DNA of 64,000 bases from Cruorifilaria tuberocauda (taxonomy: Eukaryota > Nematoda > Chromadorea > Rhabditida > Onchocercidae): contig JABVXU010000037.1 of assembly GCA_013365365.1 (NCBI GenBank), positions 62,001 to 126,000 of the forward strand. Direction: 5' to 3'. Positions 1 through 16,300 of the stretch are shown one piece after another. The position numbers and the translations under genes were made by a program. The notes below the pieces were generated by a model. That model saw only the letters and a program-made list of their open reading frames with translations, did not search any database and had not been told where the DNA came from. The first letter of the stretch is position 1. Every line of letters begins with the position of its first letter.

Positions 1-3290
<3,290 letters not shown>

Positions 3291-6200
3291 AATTGAAGTT
3301 TAACATTTCCCAATTCAGTATTTATGTCAGTTAGAAATTTCTGATAAATATGCATAATTATTCCTTAAGTATCACGTATTAGCGTGATTTAACTCACTTA
3401 ACTTTTGCATTTTGAAACATGCGTTTTGTCAAACTTCTTTTTCTTCTTTTGAATCATCACTGATTCGTTATAAAAGAAAATTTATAATTAAATCCTAAGT
3501 AATAATGAAATCAAAAAAAAACTTATTCGGAAAATCTCTTTCATCAATCAAATATTTGAAACACAATGAAGTAAGGTAATTTATGCGAGAAAGGAGATAT
3601 ATTTCGTTTTTGATTTATCGCAATTGTAGTCGCTTAGAAGAATCGGATTTGCGACCACTTATATATACTTATATAGTTAGAAAAGTAATAGATAAATTTG
3701 TTTGCCTTTTCAAATAGTTTCAACCAATTGCTTAATAATTGATAATATTGGAGGAAAGAGAAGGAATTGCATATTTATCAGCAATCGATGTATTAAATTC
3801 CTTTTATATACAAAATTAATTTGTTGGTCTCATCATTTTATTACTGTTAATCGTTAGTATGACAGTTAATTTACAGTATTAATTGACTGTTCTTGATATT
3901 TTTGCGGGTAACAAGAAAGTTGTAAATGTCTTTTTCTTTATTTCCTCTCATTTTTTGTTATGTGATAATTTATAAATAAAAATTGCTCGAAATTAAGGTA
4001 TGTTGTCATGGATATACACGTTCATTTCGTACCCTAATGTATTCTCATTAAGTGATATGTGACTGTTTGATTTTCAAGTGAAAGAAAATTTCCTATTTTG
4101 TTTAGAATGAACAAGAAGAAACTAGCAAGTAAGATTATATATCCGAAATAAATCCAATTTATTTTTGAATGAATCTTAAAATTAGCTTACCTCTCTCATC
4201 TTCGGCAAGTAAGTTTAATTTTAGCATTGTTAATATTTTGTGATCATTGAATCTTTCTTGCACCTTAATTTTTCATTTTTTCATCCCTTGGTCTTTTCTA
4301 GCTAATATTAATAATTAATGTTTGTTTGATTTGGTAAATTTAATTAGTCTATATGGTAATTTTATGCCTTAGTTCACTTAAAACTTCTTTCTTATTCTTT
4401 TATGAATAAATGAAATTCATGTGCGAAGCCAAGTTATATGAAATTGCATAAATTTTATTAAAATAAAGGGAAAGAAAGGAAGAGAGAAGGAGAGAGAGAG
4501 AGAGAAAAGAAGAAACGAATGTGTTACCTTTAAATAAGTTCATACATAAGGATAAAAGATCAGTGATGTATTTTTGTTTGTAGTGAAATATGCATGATGT
4601 TACTATGTATGTAATGGTACCATTCTGATAACGATCTGCGTGTCGTGTCCTTATTTGTTCAGCAGATTGTTATTAGCTGATAAAAACCGGTCAATCCTAT
4701 TTATCATCACCATCATTATAATTATTATGATCTTCAACACGAACAATGTTTAACATTCTTCATCATTGTCATACTTTTCTGAACCTACTCAGAGTCATTA
4801 TCATTATCATCATCCATAATAACAACTTTTCCATCCTTTTACATGTATACTTTTCTTATCATTCCTGCAGATCTTTTTTCGATAAAAACGATTACAAGAT
4901 CGTGAAAATAAAAGATACCACCGTATGTCATTAACCATCTTTCCTTCCTTTTTTTAAATCAATCATTCAGCGAATAATTTAACCTAATCATATAGGAAAT
5001 TAAGTTTTACAAAACTTCTGAATTAAATAAATTCTTTGATTTGTCAAACTTTTGGAAATTTTCATGCAATTTTGAGTCCTTTAAAGTATTGAAAAACTCA
5101 GCTGCAATTATAAATTTTAGAAAACAACTAATTGATCAAATCAACATATAGAAATGATGAAATAAGAAGAAAATAAGGGAAATGTTTATAATGATATTTG
5201 GCTGGCATCATGCAACTAACATTTCCATCCAATTTCACTTTAAATTCTGGAGACTTAAGATTCCAAGTTAAATTAATTGCGTGAAATGTTTCAAAATACG
5301 TGTAAAGAACTTTCATCGGAAACGCTAAAACAAGATCGTTCTTCAACTTTCTTATTCTTTTCCTTTCTTTGAAACGTCATGCTCTTTCGAAATTTAATAT
5401 CGTCTTATTTGTGAAGGAAAGCGAAAGCAAAGCAATACCATCCTCACCAACAAACTTTATACGGAAACTTCCAAAACGAAAACATCAACTGATTGTATTG
5501 CTATTGCAATATCAATAGTAGGAATGCAATATTATGGATGGTAACAAGTAAATAATTTGTATGACAGAAAATAACATTAATTAAACGATTGCCAAAACAA
5601 CAAACCAAAATAAACGATTTCTGTTAAAACGAAGATAAATTGTTATGATACAATGTCGCCAACTTATTGGACATGAAGCTGTCTCTTAATAACTAAATAA
5701 ATGTATTCAAATTTTTGACTGAATAAAATATGCATCGACAATAAATGTAACACATAATCACAGCATTAATAAAAGAATGAAGTCGAAATATGTTTATTGT
5801 GTTGCTTATTTCATCAAAAACCGTAACTTTAACCAACCATAACAGACAATTCCGTGCCATAAATTCCACAAATTCTTCGAGAAAACTCAAAGAAGTAGTA
5901 TGATGATCATGCTATTATTGTTATTTATTGTATCATTCGACACGCCTAACGTCTTTTCATATCATATTCTAGGTTAAAATCTAGAAATATGCGCCTGTCA
6001 ATACAGCAACCGGCAATAAACATAACGGTCTGAAAAGATGATACAAAAAAATCTTTGCTGTAAAATCCTAAAAATGAATTTCTAAACAGTTTCTGTTTGG
6101 GACGTTGACTGGAAAATTCGAACCATTAATGATAAAAGAAAGAGCAAATCGGTTCGGTATACTGGCCAACTTCGAAAGAATTCAGGATTATGCAGGTAAA

Positions 6201-7068
6201 AACGGAGAACGACTTTAAAAATAGTTATAATGAAATAATATTATATCAAAATTTCACACTATTGTACTGGAAGACTGATTCATCATAATACTTGGTCTAT
6301 TATTCTTATCAGCAGAGATATATTCAAATTGTTTTTATATCTTACAAAAACAATGACATGAATCCACATAAATGTCATAGGAAAATAGGAAAAATGGTAG
6401 AAGAGAAGTCGGGTGTTGAATTGACTAAAAGCTTGAAGATTTGCTTAATAAAATTTAGCAGTAGGAAACAGCTACAAAGTCAATTAAAATTATTCATACC
6501 TTAGAAATACTGCTATAGAAATGTTTTCAACTGAAAATTTAGATTTGAAAATCTAAATTTTCCGTCCAAAGAAAATCAAAGGCACTAATTTGAATACAAG
6601 TGCCAGCAGATATTAAAGCATTCTCATGAATTAAACCATTAAAGTGACATTCCTTCCTAAAATCATTGAGAAAAAAGCGGAAGGACGGAAAATAAAGAAA
6701 TAAAATTGGGATAGAAGAAGAAAAGAAAAAATTTCAATATATTGGGAAATTTTTACAAAGTATGGAAAATTCTGGAAAGCTTTACACAACTACGAATAAC
6801 AAATACACAGTTCAAAAATTCATTTCAAACTTTAAATCAATTGCAACAAAATAAACGCCAAATTCATTATGATGCATACTTTCATTCATAATTACCTCGC
6901 TTTTCATTCCTAATACATTCAAAGTAAAAGCGTTGCATTCAGAAGTGAAAGAAGGGAAGTCAAAATATATTGGTTTGTATCAGCACGTATTTAACAGTTA
7001 GTAAAGAAAGATATGCCAAACAGTTATACTACAAAATGAATACAAATTTTCAAACCAACTTTAAGCAA
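3291..7068. other. 3.8-kb convergent intergenic region between rnt-1 and cpb-3
   Basis: Both flanking genes end here. Short frames of 60-75 codons occur on both strands, but they have no family motifs and no coherent splice structure, and I regard them as chance. A GA-rich purine tract lies at about 4468-4515. A 13-bp perfect hairpin lies at 6533-6562. Otherwise I see nothing. Confidence 0.6.
6533..6562. repeat. Perfect 13-bp inverted repeat with 4-nt loop
   Basis: The arms gaaaatttagatt (6533-6545) and aatctaaattttc (6550-6562) are exact reverse complements around the loop tgaa. There is no T-run typical of a Pol III terminator and no flanking gene. It may be a chance AT-rich palindrome or the remnant of a small inverted-repeat element. 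Confidence 0.8.
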
Positions 7069-10000
7069 TCAATGCTTTACGGTGCATTCATTGGTCAAAA
7101 TGGCTTCAGTACTCGGAGAGCTCGATGATACGGATGTCGCAGAAAACGTACCGTTAATATTTTCCATACGAAGAGGCGAGTCACTTGAGAAAAAGAAAAA
7201 ACATCTATTTTGTCAATTGTTTATTAACATCAACATGAATCGCAGGACAAATTCATAATGACAATGTAGATATGTTATCTTTTAAAGTAGATTCTTTTGG
7301 ATTTTGTTTTGAAAAAAATCAAAACTATAGAAGTCAAGGTGAAAAAATGAGTAAACACTCCACTCAGCAACATTAACAAAAATAAATTTTCAAATATTTA
7401 ACTTAACTTCTAAACTTCCCACAATCTTCTAACAGATTACCTGTGATCGTGTCCATTTCGACTTCCAGAAGAGCTTGAACTGATGCGTGGAATACGGCGG
7501 AATGAATTCAAACTTCGTGCTTTCAGTTTGTTTTCAGGCGAAACGATAGAAGGTTGATTTGCAAGTGACAACCAAACCTAAAATGCAAAATACCGAGAAA
7601 AAGATTTCCAGGATAGTGGGTTGTATAGATTTAGGAATTCTTTTATAAAATCACATTAGAAATGTAGATCTAATCCAGACGTGAGGAGACCATTGTGTTA
7701 GTTATAATTTGCAACTGACAGAAAAGGGTTATGTCCACTGATTCAAGCTCTATTCATAATAATAGCAAAAGATTTAAGATTTAGCTTACCTGCACTTGTT
7801 TTAGAGGCTGGTTGGAATAAGTAGGTAATACATATGTCGGCTGTCCAAACGCTAGCTTCACACTTGCAGGTTTGGTAATTTCAGCAATATGGTCGGAAAC
7901 TGATGGTATATTCATCTGAATCCTAAAATCGATACGCCTCCTACATTAAATTTATTTTGTGGAGAATTTCACTGTGGATTATTGATTCGCATTTGTCTCT
8001 AAGATCAGCTGAATCCGCATCATAAAACTCTCCTAAGTAAACCATTAAGCAAGTTGATTATTGATTCCATTCATCTATGCTATCAAATTCTACCTGTACA
8101 TTAATGACTGTCATGCTGTTTATACTAAAAGCTATCATTGCTCCAGCTCCATTCTGCTTCGGTAATTTCTTCGTAAATTCATTTTCAGATTCAGTTATTA
8201 AAAAAAATTAAAACTATAAAATGTTCATTAACATACCCAATCTTAGGTGTAATAGTGCCAAAATACCGTTGCGATACAACTGTGCGTGGATCGTATGAAA
8301 GAGCAGAAGATGGGATGTAAGATTCTGATTGAACTGGTCGACGATGTGTGCGAATCATCGGTTTGTGACAACCATATGGACCGGTTAATGCATGGCGAAC
8401 CTTAAGTCAAACTGGTGAAAGTTATATTGAAAAAAGAATATGAATAAACCGATATTTGAGGTTTTTCAAACGGTAGAGAATCGACGGGAATAAAGAAATG
8501 AGGAAATATTTTAATCCCTTTACCTCCCAACATTGCAGACAAAAATACTTAAAACAGCTTTTTTCGCGGCAGAAATACGGGCCTTGAACACATTCGCACT
8601 GAGAGCATTTCGTATCCTCAAGAAATGGATCTATTTGTACTTTTTTGGTGAATTTCGAGGTATGAATTTCAAGATAACCCGATTCGACTGCACGAAAGTA
8701 AGCTGACTGTGTTGAAAACGTGACTCGTGCACTACCTAAACGTAAATAAATGTAAACAGAGTATTCATGCAGCTTGTTTTCATGTTTATTGCTTATTTGA
8801 ATATCTCCGAACTGGCATTCTTACTTACTTTTCAATACTTTCTAACAGATTCAACTCATTCTTTTATAATGAGCTTTTGAGAACATATGTAGTTTTGCGG
8901 AAATGTTTTGCATACTATCAGAATATGAATTTCATATTAACCTATTATAAGGCATATTTCTAAAATTCTGAATAACCTACCTATGGGATATTTTTGACGA
9001 TCTGTATCGATTCCAACAAAAAGAACGTCACCATAAACATCTCTCATAATAGAAAACAAAACCTCAAAAGAAATCGATATAATAGAGATGGAAAAAATTT
9101 AATAACAAAGTAATTGAAACAAATAAAAAAAAGTGTAAGCAACACGCTCTATCTCTTATTACTTCTTGCACGATTTTACTAAAGGACTCACTTGTGCCGT
9201 AATCATTCCGTGCAAGGCTCCAACGAATACTGTCTTATTGGGTTCCAAAGGAATGCTCGAATTCGGAATATATGAAGCATCTGTTACTACCCATGGGATA
9301 ACTTGCACCTGATACAATATTTCAAAATAGGAATAGTTAAAAAACTAATTCAAGCAGATTTGTTCACCAAAAACTTTAGGATACCTGTCTGATTTCTAAC
9401 CCATTAGCTCGTCGTGCCGTTAATTTGAAATACCATTCACCAGCTGTCCCAAACTCCTGTGAACAATCTTGCAACAGTTTCTTCACCGCCAAATCATTTT
9501 CGAAAATCATATACACGTATCCAGTAATTTTAGCTCGTCGTGGATTTATGCGCGCGTGACGTGACTCTTTGCTAGGCCATTCTACTCGACACGAGCCATA
9601 TTTCGAAAATGACTAAGAAGAATTTTGAAAAATTGGAAAGGTTCAGCAAATATGTTAATAAGGATGTACGTGGCTTTTGATCAAAACTTCTTACGGCAAT
9701 ATTAATCAGCAAATTTTGAATCATTTTATAAACTTTAAATTTGATCGCTCATGTGGCACTATCCTTCTGTTTCATTTGGAACTTCCAAAACAAAGATCCT
9801 ATTCATTTCGTATGCTACACCACAAAATCTGGTAAAGTTTTGACGCAATAAAAATAAATCATTTTATGTGAGAATGTTTTTAATCCGACTTTATAACCGA
9901 AAGAGAACAAAAATTTGATGAAAAATAAATTTCAAATGAGATACACCAAGAATACCTACGTCAAGAAGCGCAAGTTCTGTAATGTCCCACGGAACACCAC

Positions 10001-11456
10001 CAATGAAAACTTTACTAGAGAACACTGGATTACAGTAATTACGAGGTGGTAATTCTCCTTTCCAGCAGCAAGGCTTCCCACGTCGCATCTCGAAATCGAT
10101 ACTTCCTTGAGCTACCTGTGACCGTAGCATGGATGCTGTCATCATCTTAATGCATATTTATAATTAGGATTTATTTTTCCCATCAAATATAATGAACAAT
10201 CAAATTTACTGGATATCAAGGGCTCAAAGTCTATACAAAAGCAAGATTCTTCTGTATTTAGGTTTTTATATATATCAAAGAACGATTACTTTAACTCATA
10301 ACACATAGACTACTTGTATGCTCTGGAAGCAATTGCTAAATATTGTGTCTGTAATGCTGTCTTTAGCGATAGCATATAAGAGTTTCCAACAATGTCTTTT
10401 ATCTGGAATCAATTACGCTATCATGAACTCAATTGAAGGATTCTTTATGGCATCTTAAATGATGAATGTTGTTAACCTGCAGATAGGTTGGTGAATATCC
10501 ATTCTGTAGCATGTGTGCCATAATTTGATGATGATATTGCTGATACTCATTCGTTCCGGTCATTATTGTTTGCCATGATTTCTGTATCGGTTTAGAATCG
10601 ATAATCATCGAATTCAATTGCTATAAAATTCACAAACTTTCTAAAATATCATATCATTCCCTTTTTTTCTTACGAAGTTACAAATTTCGGAAGAAAAATT
10701 TTCTCCTGCTGATAGAAGTAAAATGAAGTATTTAAATTTTAAATACGTATCGGGAATTCATATGGTGACAATATGCTTATTAAAAGAGAAGGGAAAATTA
10801 TTAACGATAACATGATTTATACCAAATGTCAAACATTAAACCATGTTTTTGTAAATCTAATAGAGTCTCATAATTTCATTTCATAGTTTCAATCTCGTAG
10901 CTCATACATTAATATTTGCTGATCCTTTGTTGTCCTTGTCGTTCTTTGCTTGATAATCTAAATTTCCACATTTTTTTGTTGCATCATCATTGATGATGGT
11001 TTTTGTAACTATGTCTGCAACAGTAGCACCAGTACGTATGTTACGGATATCTCTACTCCCCGATTTGCTGTTAACACGACAGATATAATTGGTACTTCGT
11101 ATATTGTTATGATTTTGGTCGGGAAGACTGAGAGAATTTGCTGCACTTTCATCTGCAAAGGAAATATAGCATTTTATGGATGCATCATCATTGTCCTTAA
11201 ATACATCACAGTTGGACAGTTGAAATCATGCAAAATAATTATTTGCTTAAACGCCTTCTTCTTAATTTTTTTTTTGTTCCGTAAAAACACTGAAAAGGAT
11301 TGGGAATTTCTAAAGAAGCTTTCAACTCTCGAAAATTTCTTGCCTACCTTTCTCAGATGTAATTTTTGAAGTGATAGCAACCGAAGTTTTGCTTGTTGTT
11401 GCTTTCTCTTCTGGAATCTTCACTTTATTCTGATCCTTCACGTGTAATTTATCCAT
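7069..11456 (-). CDS. cpb-3: CPEB1-type cytoplasmic polyadenylation element binding protein
   Basis: Twelve exons, given 5' to 3': 11456-11348, 11152-10908, 10620-10477, 10145-9960, 9612-9385, 9308-9192, 9062-8981, 8735-8524, 8400-8237, 7922-7790, 7577-7441, 7183-7069. All phases agree and give 623 aa. RRM1 (about 209-304) begins [12 protein letters not shown] and includes [16 protein letters not shown]2 (about 327-410) has [11 protein letters not shown] and [14 protein letters not shown]. The CPEB ZZ zinc domain is intact: C414, C417, C426, C431, C436, C439, H444 and H453. The N-terminal 208 residues and the C-terminal Ser-rich tail are low-complexity. CPEB proteins bind U-rich CPE elements in 3' UTRs and control poly(A) tail length and translation, mainly in germ cells and oocytes. 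The GGVPWDIT form of RRM1 is typical of CPEB1 rather than CPEB2-4. The CPB-3 label rests partly on the neighbouring rnt-1. Exon 4 uses a weak ATTAAG acceptor. The start at 11456 follows a TTTTTTTAG possible spliced-leader site. Confidence 0.93.
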
Positions 11457-13333
11457 TACTCTAAAAAAAAGAATTTTTTCTACTACAAAGAATAAAACAC
11501 AAACCTTTGCCACACTAATCATTACTTTTAGCAAACAAAAAATAGTTTGGGATTTTAAATCAACTTTCAAAAACTATGATTTAAAAGACTTTAATTTTCA
11601 AACCAACAATAAGTTTCAAAACTTCTCTACTTTCACATACTATTTTTGCACAAAATGCAAATTGTAGATATTTAATCATAAATTAAGACTTGGCATGAAA
11701 ATCTAGAATTCTCGAAATAAAAGATTAAAATTTTCTAACAGAGACTAACTTTTTCTACTTTATGATCAATGAGATTTATCTTGTCAAATCTGCGATTTCT
11801 CACAATTTCAAATATTTTCGAAAAAGAAACTTGATGGTTTTCAAGCAGGTCAGTAAATCCTTTAACTTTCAAATCCTGCGAATTTTGTCAACAAATAATC
11901 AGCTGAAATGTTCGAAAATTTGCGTGACTTCGAAGTCTGAAATTCGAAATTTTTAAATCCGTCAACTTGAAATTTCATTTAATTTATCAAAATGTCTCCT
12001 ACACATTTCCCCAATTAATTTTAGACAGCAGAAAATTAACCTTAAGTAAGTGGATTTCTTCCACTAAATTCCTCAACCTAAGCTCAATTCTGTTGGTTCA
12101 TTCTCGATCTTCTCTCTCTGATTAGTCATAACTAATTCAAATTCGATTAAAATTCAAATTGGAAGAAGGAAAAGCCATGGAAGAATCCATCACACGAGAT
12201 GCACTGATCACTAACTTACGTACTCAAGTCCATTCCATTCTCCATCCTTATCCAGAAATGGCAATTGTCACGTAGCCCAATCCATTCCAAAAGCAACTCT
12301 GCGTCTACAACCCCCTCTGACTATGCTGTCGATTTATTCCGTCGATTTTTCACTTTAGTTTTAATTAACTCCCTTTATTGGTAATTAATGCGACATTTAA
12401 GATTTATTGAAAATTTAAGATTCCAAACATGACTTAAATTTCCAGTTAATTTGAAATATGTCCCATAAGAAATTTTCCAAATGCTTCAAACTTTATTCGA
12501 TACAATATAGTTCGAAATATTAAGATCACATGCAAATTATCTCACCACACGAATACATACATTAAAAAGCAAATAGTATGTCAAGCGGAATATAAAGATC
12601 CGAAAATTACAACAGGAAATATACTAACATACATCAGAAAGCAATAACTTAGTTAAAAGTGTGAAGGCCTGAAGAATGAATGAAATAAGTCCCAGAAGTC
12701 TAAGTTGATCCACTTCTGGAGTTAAACATCACTTATTTATCCCACTGATTTTAGGCTTCGAAGCCAAATAACTGAAAAATGCGTTCAAAATGTTATCAAA
12801 AAAATTTTTTTAAGATCTCAAAATTTATGGAGCCACTATCTCTTTCTCCCTCTTTGCGTCCTTTCCCCATAAAAGTCACATGTGACAGAATTCCGGAAGG
12901 ATCTTTTTAATAATCTTTAAAATCTCTTTAAGCACAACAATTACCAATTACAAAATCCAAGATTCTATTACAAAAACCAAAGATTCTAACACATAGTGCA
13001 AGATTTCCCGGGATTTTTGAAATAGTATAATTTTCTAAAATATTTAAGTTTTTCTCCACCTCAAAAATTCCTGAGACAAATAGCGCCCGAATTCCTCTAT
13101 TTTTTAAAGCATAACTCTATTTCTTTTATCTTCATTCTATCAATTAAAATATTGAAATGAAAAAGAAAAAATTCAAAATTACAATCAGTAAAACCGCTAA
13201 TTCTTGTGCACACCATTAGGAACTATATATTTCTCCTTTTTAACGACATATAAAACTGATTTAATATTCCTGGAAACAAGCAAATGAAAAACAATTTTTT
13301 TTTAATTCACTTTCTCAGAGTAACATATAAGTA
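11457..13333. other. Intergenic region upstream of cpb-3 and downstream of lin-35
   Basis: This 1.9-kb region separates two minus-strand genes. No exon with conserved protein content was seen. It holds the 5' flank of cpb-3 and an inverted-repeat cluster at 12681-12765. The spacing is long for a nematode operon, so the two genes are probably transcribed separately. Confidence 0.55.
12682..12765. repeat. Nested inverted repeats and a 12-bp palindrome
   Basis: ccagaagt (12692-12699) pairs with acttctgg (12712-12719). Outside it, aaataagt (12683-12690) pairs with acttattt (12731-12738), so a two-storey hairpin is possible. The perfect palindrome ggcttcgaagcc lies at 12754-12765. No gene is associated. 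It could be a degenerate small inverted-repeat element. Confidence 0.6.
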
Positions 13334-16300
13334 TTAGGATATCGTACGGGCAACCAAACTGCGATATGAACCTTGGTGAAAACCACCAGAGGCTAACTGA
13401 GGGATTGTTCGACCAGCGCTATGCATTATCAGATTAATTGAATTTAATTCCTAAACAAAAAGTATATTATTAATGTGAAAATACTTGCCAAAATTACTTT
13501 ATAATCTAATTACCCTTTCATTCTGAGAAAAAGTCTGTAACTTGATACTACCTTCAAATACGAGTTTGATATTGAATCGTCAAGGCCAATCGATCTAAAT
13601 CAAGAAGCTTCTTACCTACTTCAAAGCTTCATTTACCTAATAAAAAATACACAAATTCACCGACTTGTAACTTCACTTGAAAATTTCTCTTCTTACATTA
13701 ACTTGCAGTTGATTACTAAAATTTCGTAACGAAAAAATACTGACTTTGAAACTGAAAAATTTTTTCCGAACCTACTTTGACTGGTGTCTTATCAAAGATA
13801 TATCTATATGGTCGTGATGGTGAGGATGGAAATGAAGATGGCATTGGCGTAACGGTGATACGATCAGATACACTCCTCTGAGGTGACAAGCGATTACATT
13901 GAACTACTGGAATTGATAACAGCGAAACGCCATTCTATAAAACTGACATTATAATATATGAACTTAATTTTATTTATTTATACTTTATTTACAGACTGAG
14001 ATAATATATATATAGACTTGATTAGTGCACTATGTCTGAAAAAATCTCAATAAATCGGTTAATGAGTATGTAACCTCCGTAAATCCGGGTTGTAATTTCT
14101 GCACAAACGCTTTGACACGAGCAATGAAGATATGATTGTAATACTTGATGAGATCAATGTATTCCAGATTTTGCTGTTCTGGTGTTGCTGTACCACTACC
14201 CGCCACCATTCCAGAAACTGATGATTCAGAACGGAATTTGTCACCTGATGCGGAATCAACAGAGTCGTGAGAAGCGCCATCGTCCAAAATAATCGGAGGT
14301 GAACTGAATTTTTTCTCACTCGATAATTTAAAAATTCATTAAATTTTACAAATTCATTCCAAAAAACGCGAAATCCCTCTCAAATTGTTTTTTATTCTAC
14401 CGCAGAGAAAAAACTCTTTAATTTGATGGAAAATTTTAGAAAACAAACTTCTTCCTTCTATAAAAGAAGAGATAATTGAAATATTTCTTCTTCCTTCTAA
14501 AAATTAGGAAACCATTTGTGGTGTCCAAAAATTTAAAAACTTACGAACTGCTCTCCACCATAACTCTCCGATATACACGTGAAGCAGCTTGCGGTTGATG
14601 GCGGTAATGGTACATAATATCGTGGAAAGAAATATTTTGCTGACCAATTTTTGCCACCACATATAAACAACACATTAGATTTTGATCTAAGTGCCTTCCA
14701 GCCATAAGAGATGTTTCTGTTCTCAAAACATGCTCAAACAAAGTCCAAGCTCGTTGACGACCTTTTTCGTCGAGACGTACTCGTTCACAGAGATCGCGTA
14801 AGCGAACTGCTGCCAAATAATACACCTAAATGCGGTAGCATTAACGTTATGAACAAAGATAAAAGAATCTTAGATAAAATTAAAAAAATTATATGTCGCT
14901 TCCTCAATACGGTTTTAATTAATTTTCCTTTTTATTCTCTACTTCCCGAAATAGCATTACCAAGTTTCAATATATATAATATGGCTTAATTTGAAGATAT
15001 AAGATGCGTAATACTTTAACTGCAAAGATCTGCTATCGCTTTTAATAATATTTTATGTAAACTTGGTAAACAACAAATTTTAAAAGCAAAGAAACGGGCC
15101 TTGCGGAAAAATAACAAGGTTGCAGATGACGGTGATGAACTTTCAGAATCCGTAGCTCGTCGTTTTGCAACAACAGATGATGAATCATCGTCATCAAATT
15201 CAAGTCGACGTTTCGCTGCTTAAAAAAATTATTTTACCGCATAAAATCAAGTCATGCAAAAATAAAAAATAGTCTTTATGAAACTCACTCAGTGGTTTAA
15301 TGGGTGATACGGTATAACGCTGTGAGAGAGATGAATGCCTCATAGAATAACTCTCCACGGCTTCCAATGACACTGCCTGACTTGATGGTACTCCGTCAGC
15401 TCGTCGTTGTAAACTAGGCCATAGTGGTGACTCTAAGCTCCAAGCAAATTCCTCTAAAACACGCTCCTCAACCTGAAGTCAAAAATTAAGACGAAATACA
15501 AAAGATTAATCAATGTTATTCTACAGAAAAAGACCCACTGTGGGAACATACGAATTACTCAAATAGCAAATTGAGATCTAAAGGACATGCATTTTATCAG
15601 CTTCATCTATGCATTTTTTAAACAACAAAAAAATAGAAGCTAATCTTCACAATATCAATTCACATGTGTGGAAAAATGTCTTACATTATGTACTGAAAAA
15701 ATAATAAAAATCTTAATATGTGGTAATCACAGAAAACTGTGTACCTTATTAAGATGCTTAACCATTTCACGCGATAAAGAAGAATCCGCTCGAATAATTA
15801 ACTCAATAACTTTGTAAAAATGTATGGCCGATACTCGCATTATATCCAAACTCCATGGGAATTCGCGTACACTTTCATATGTAAAAAGAACTAGTTGCAA
15901 TGAACAGACATATAACGATTTCAAGAAATCCTCCCTGAGCAATACAGCCTAAATACGATACTGTAAGTCTAATCAATTTAATTTCTGAAAAACTAATTAA
16001 AATAAAAAAAAATCAGTAAGTACATATTTAATAACATCAAACATAAATATTTGTTCTACAATGCATTAAAAAAGCGGAAAGATATTTAATATAATATAAA
16101 GTTGCGTCAGTCACAACACCTGCAGACAAAATCTATTTTAAGTAAAAAGAAAAGTTTCTACCAACCTTTAATGTTTATCAAATTTATTAGATAATATAGA
16201 GGACTTACACTTAGCTTTACAATACTTCCACTTCCCAAACGATCTTTTTCTGAAAGAGCTATTTTGTGCAAGAAACGAAAGAATAAACATTCTATATTAC

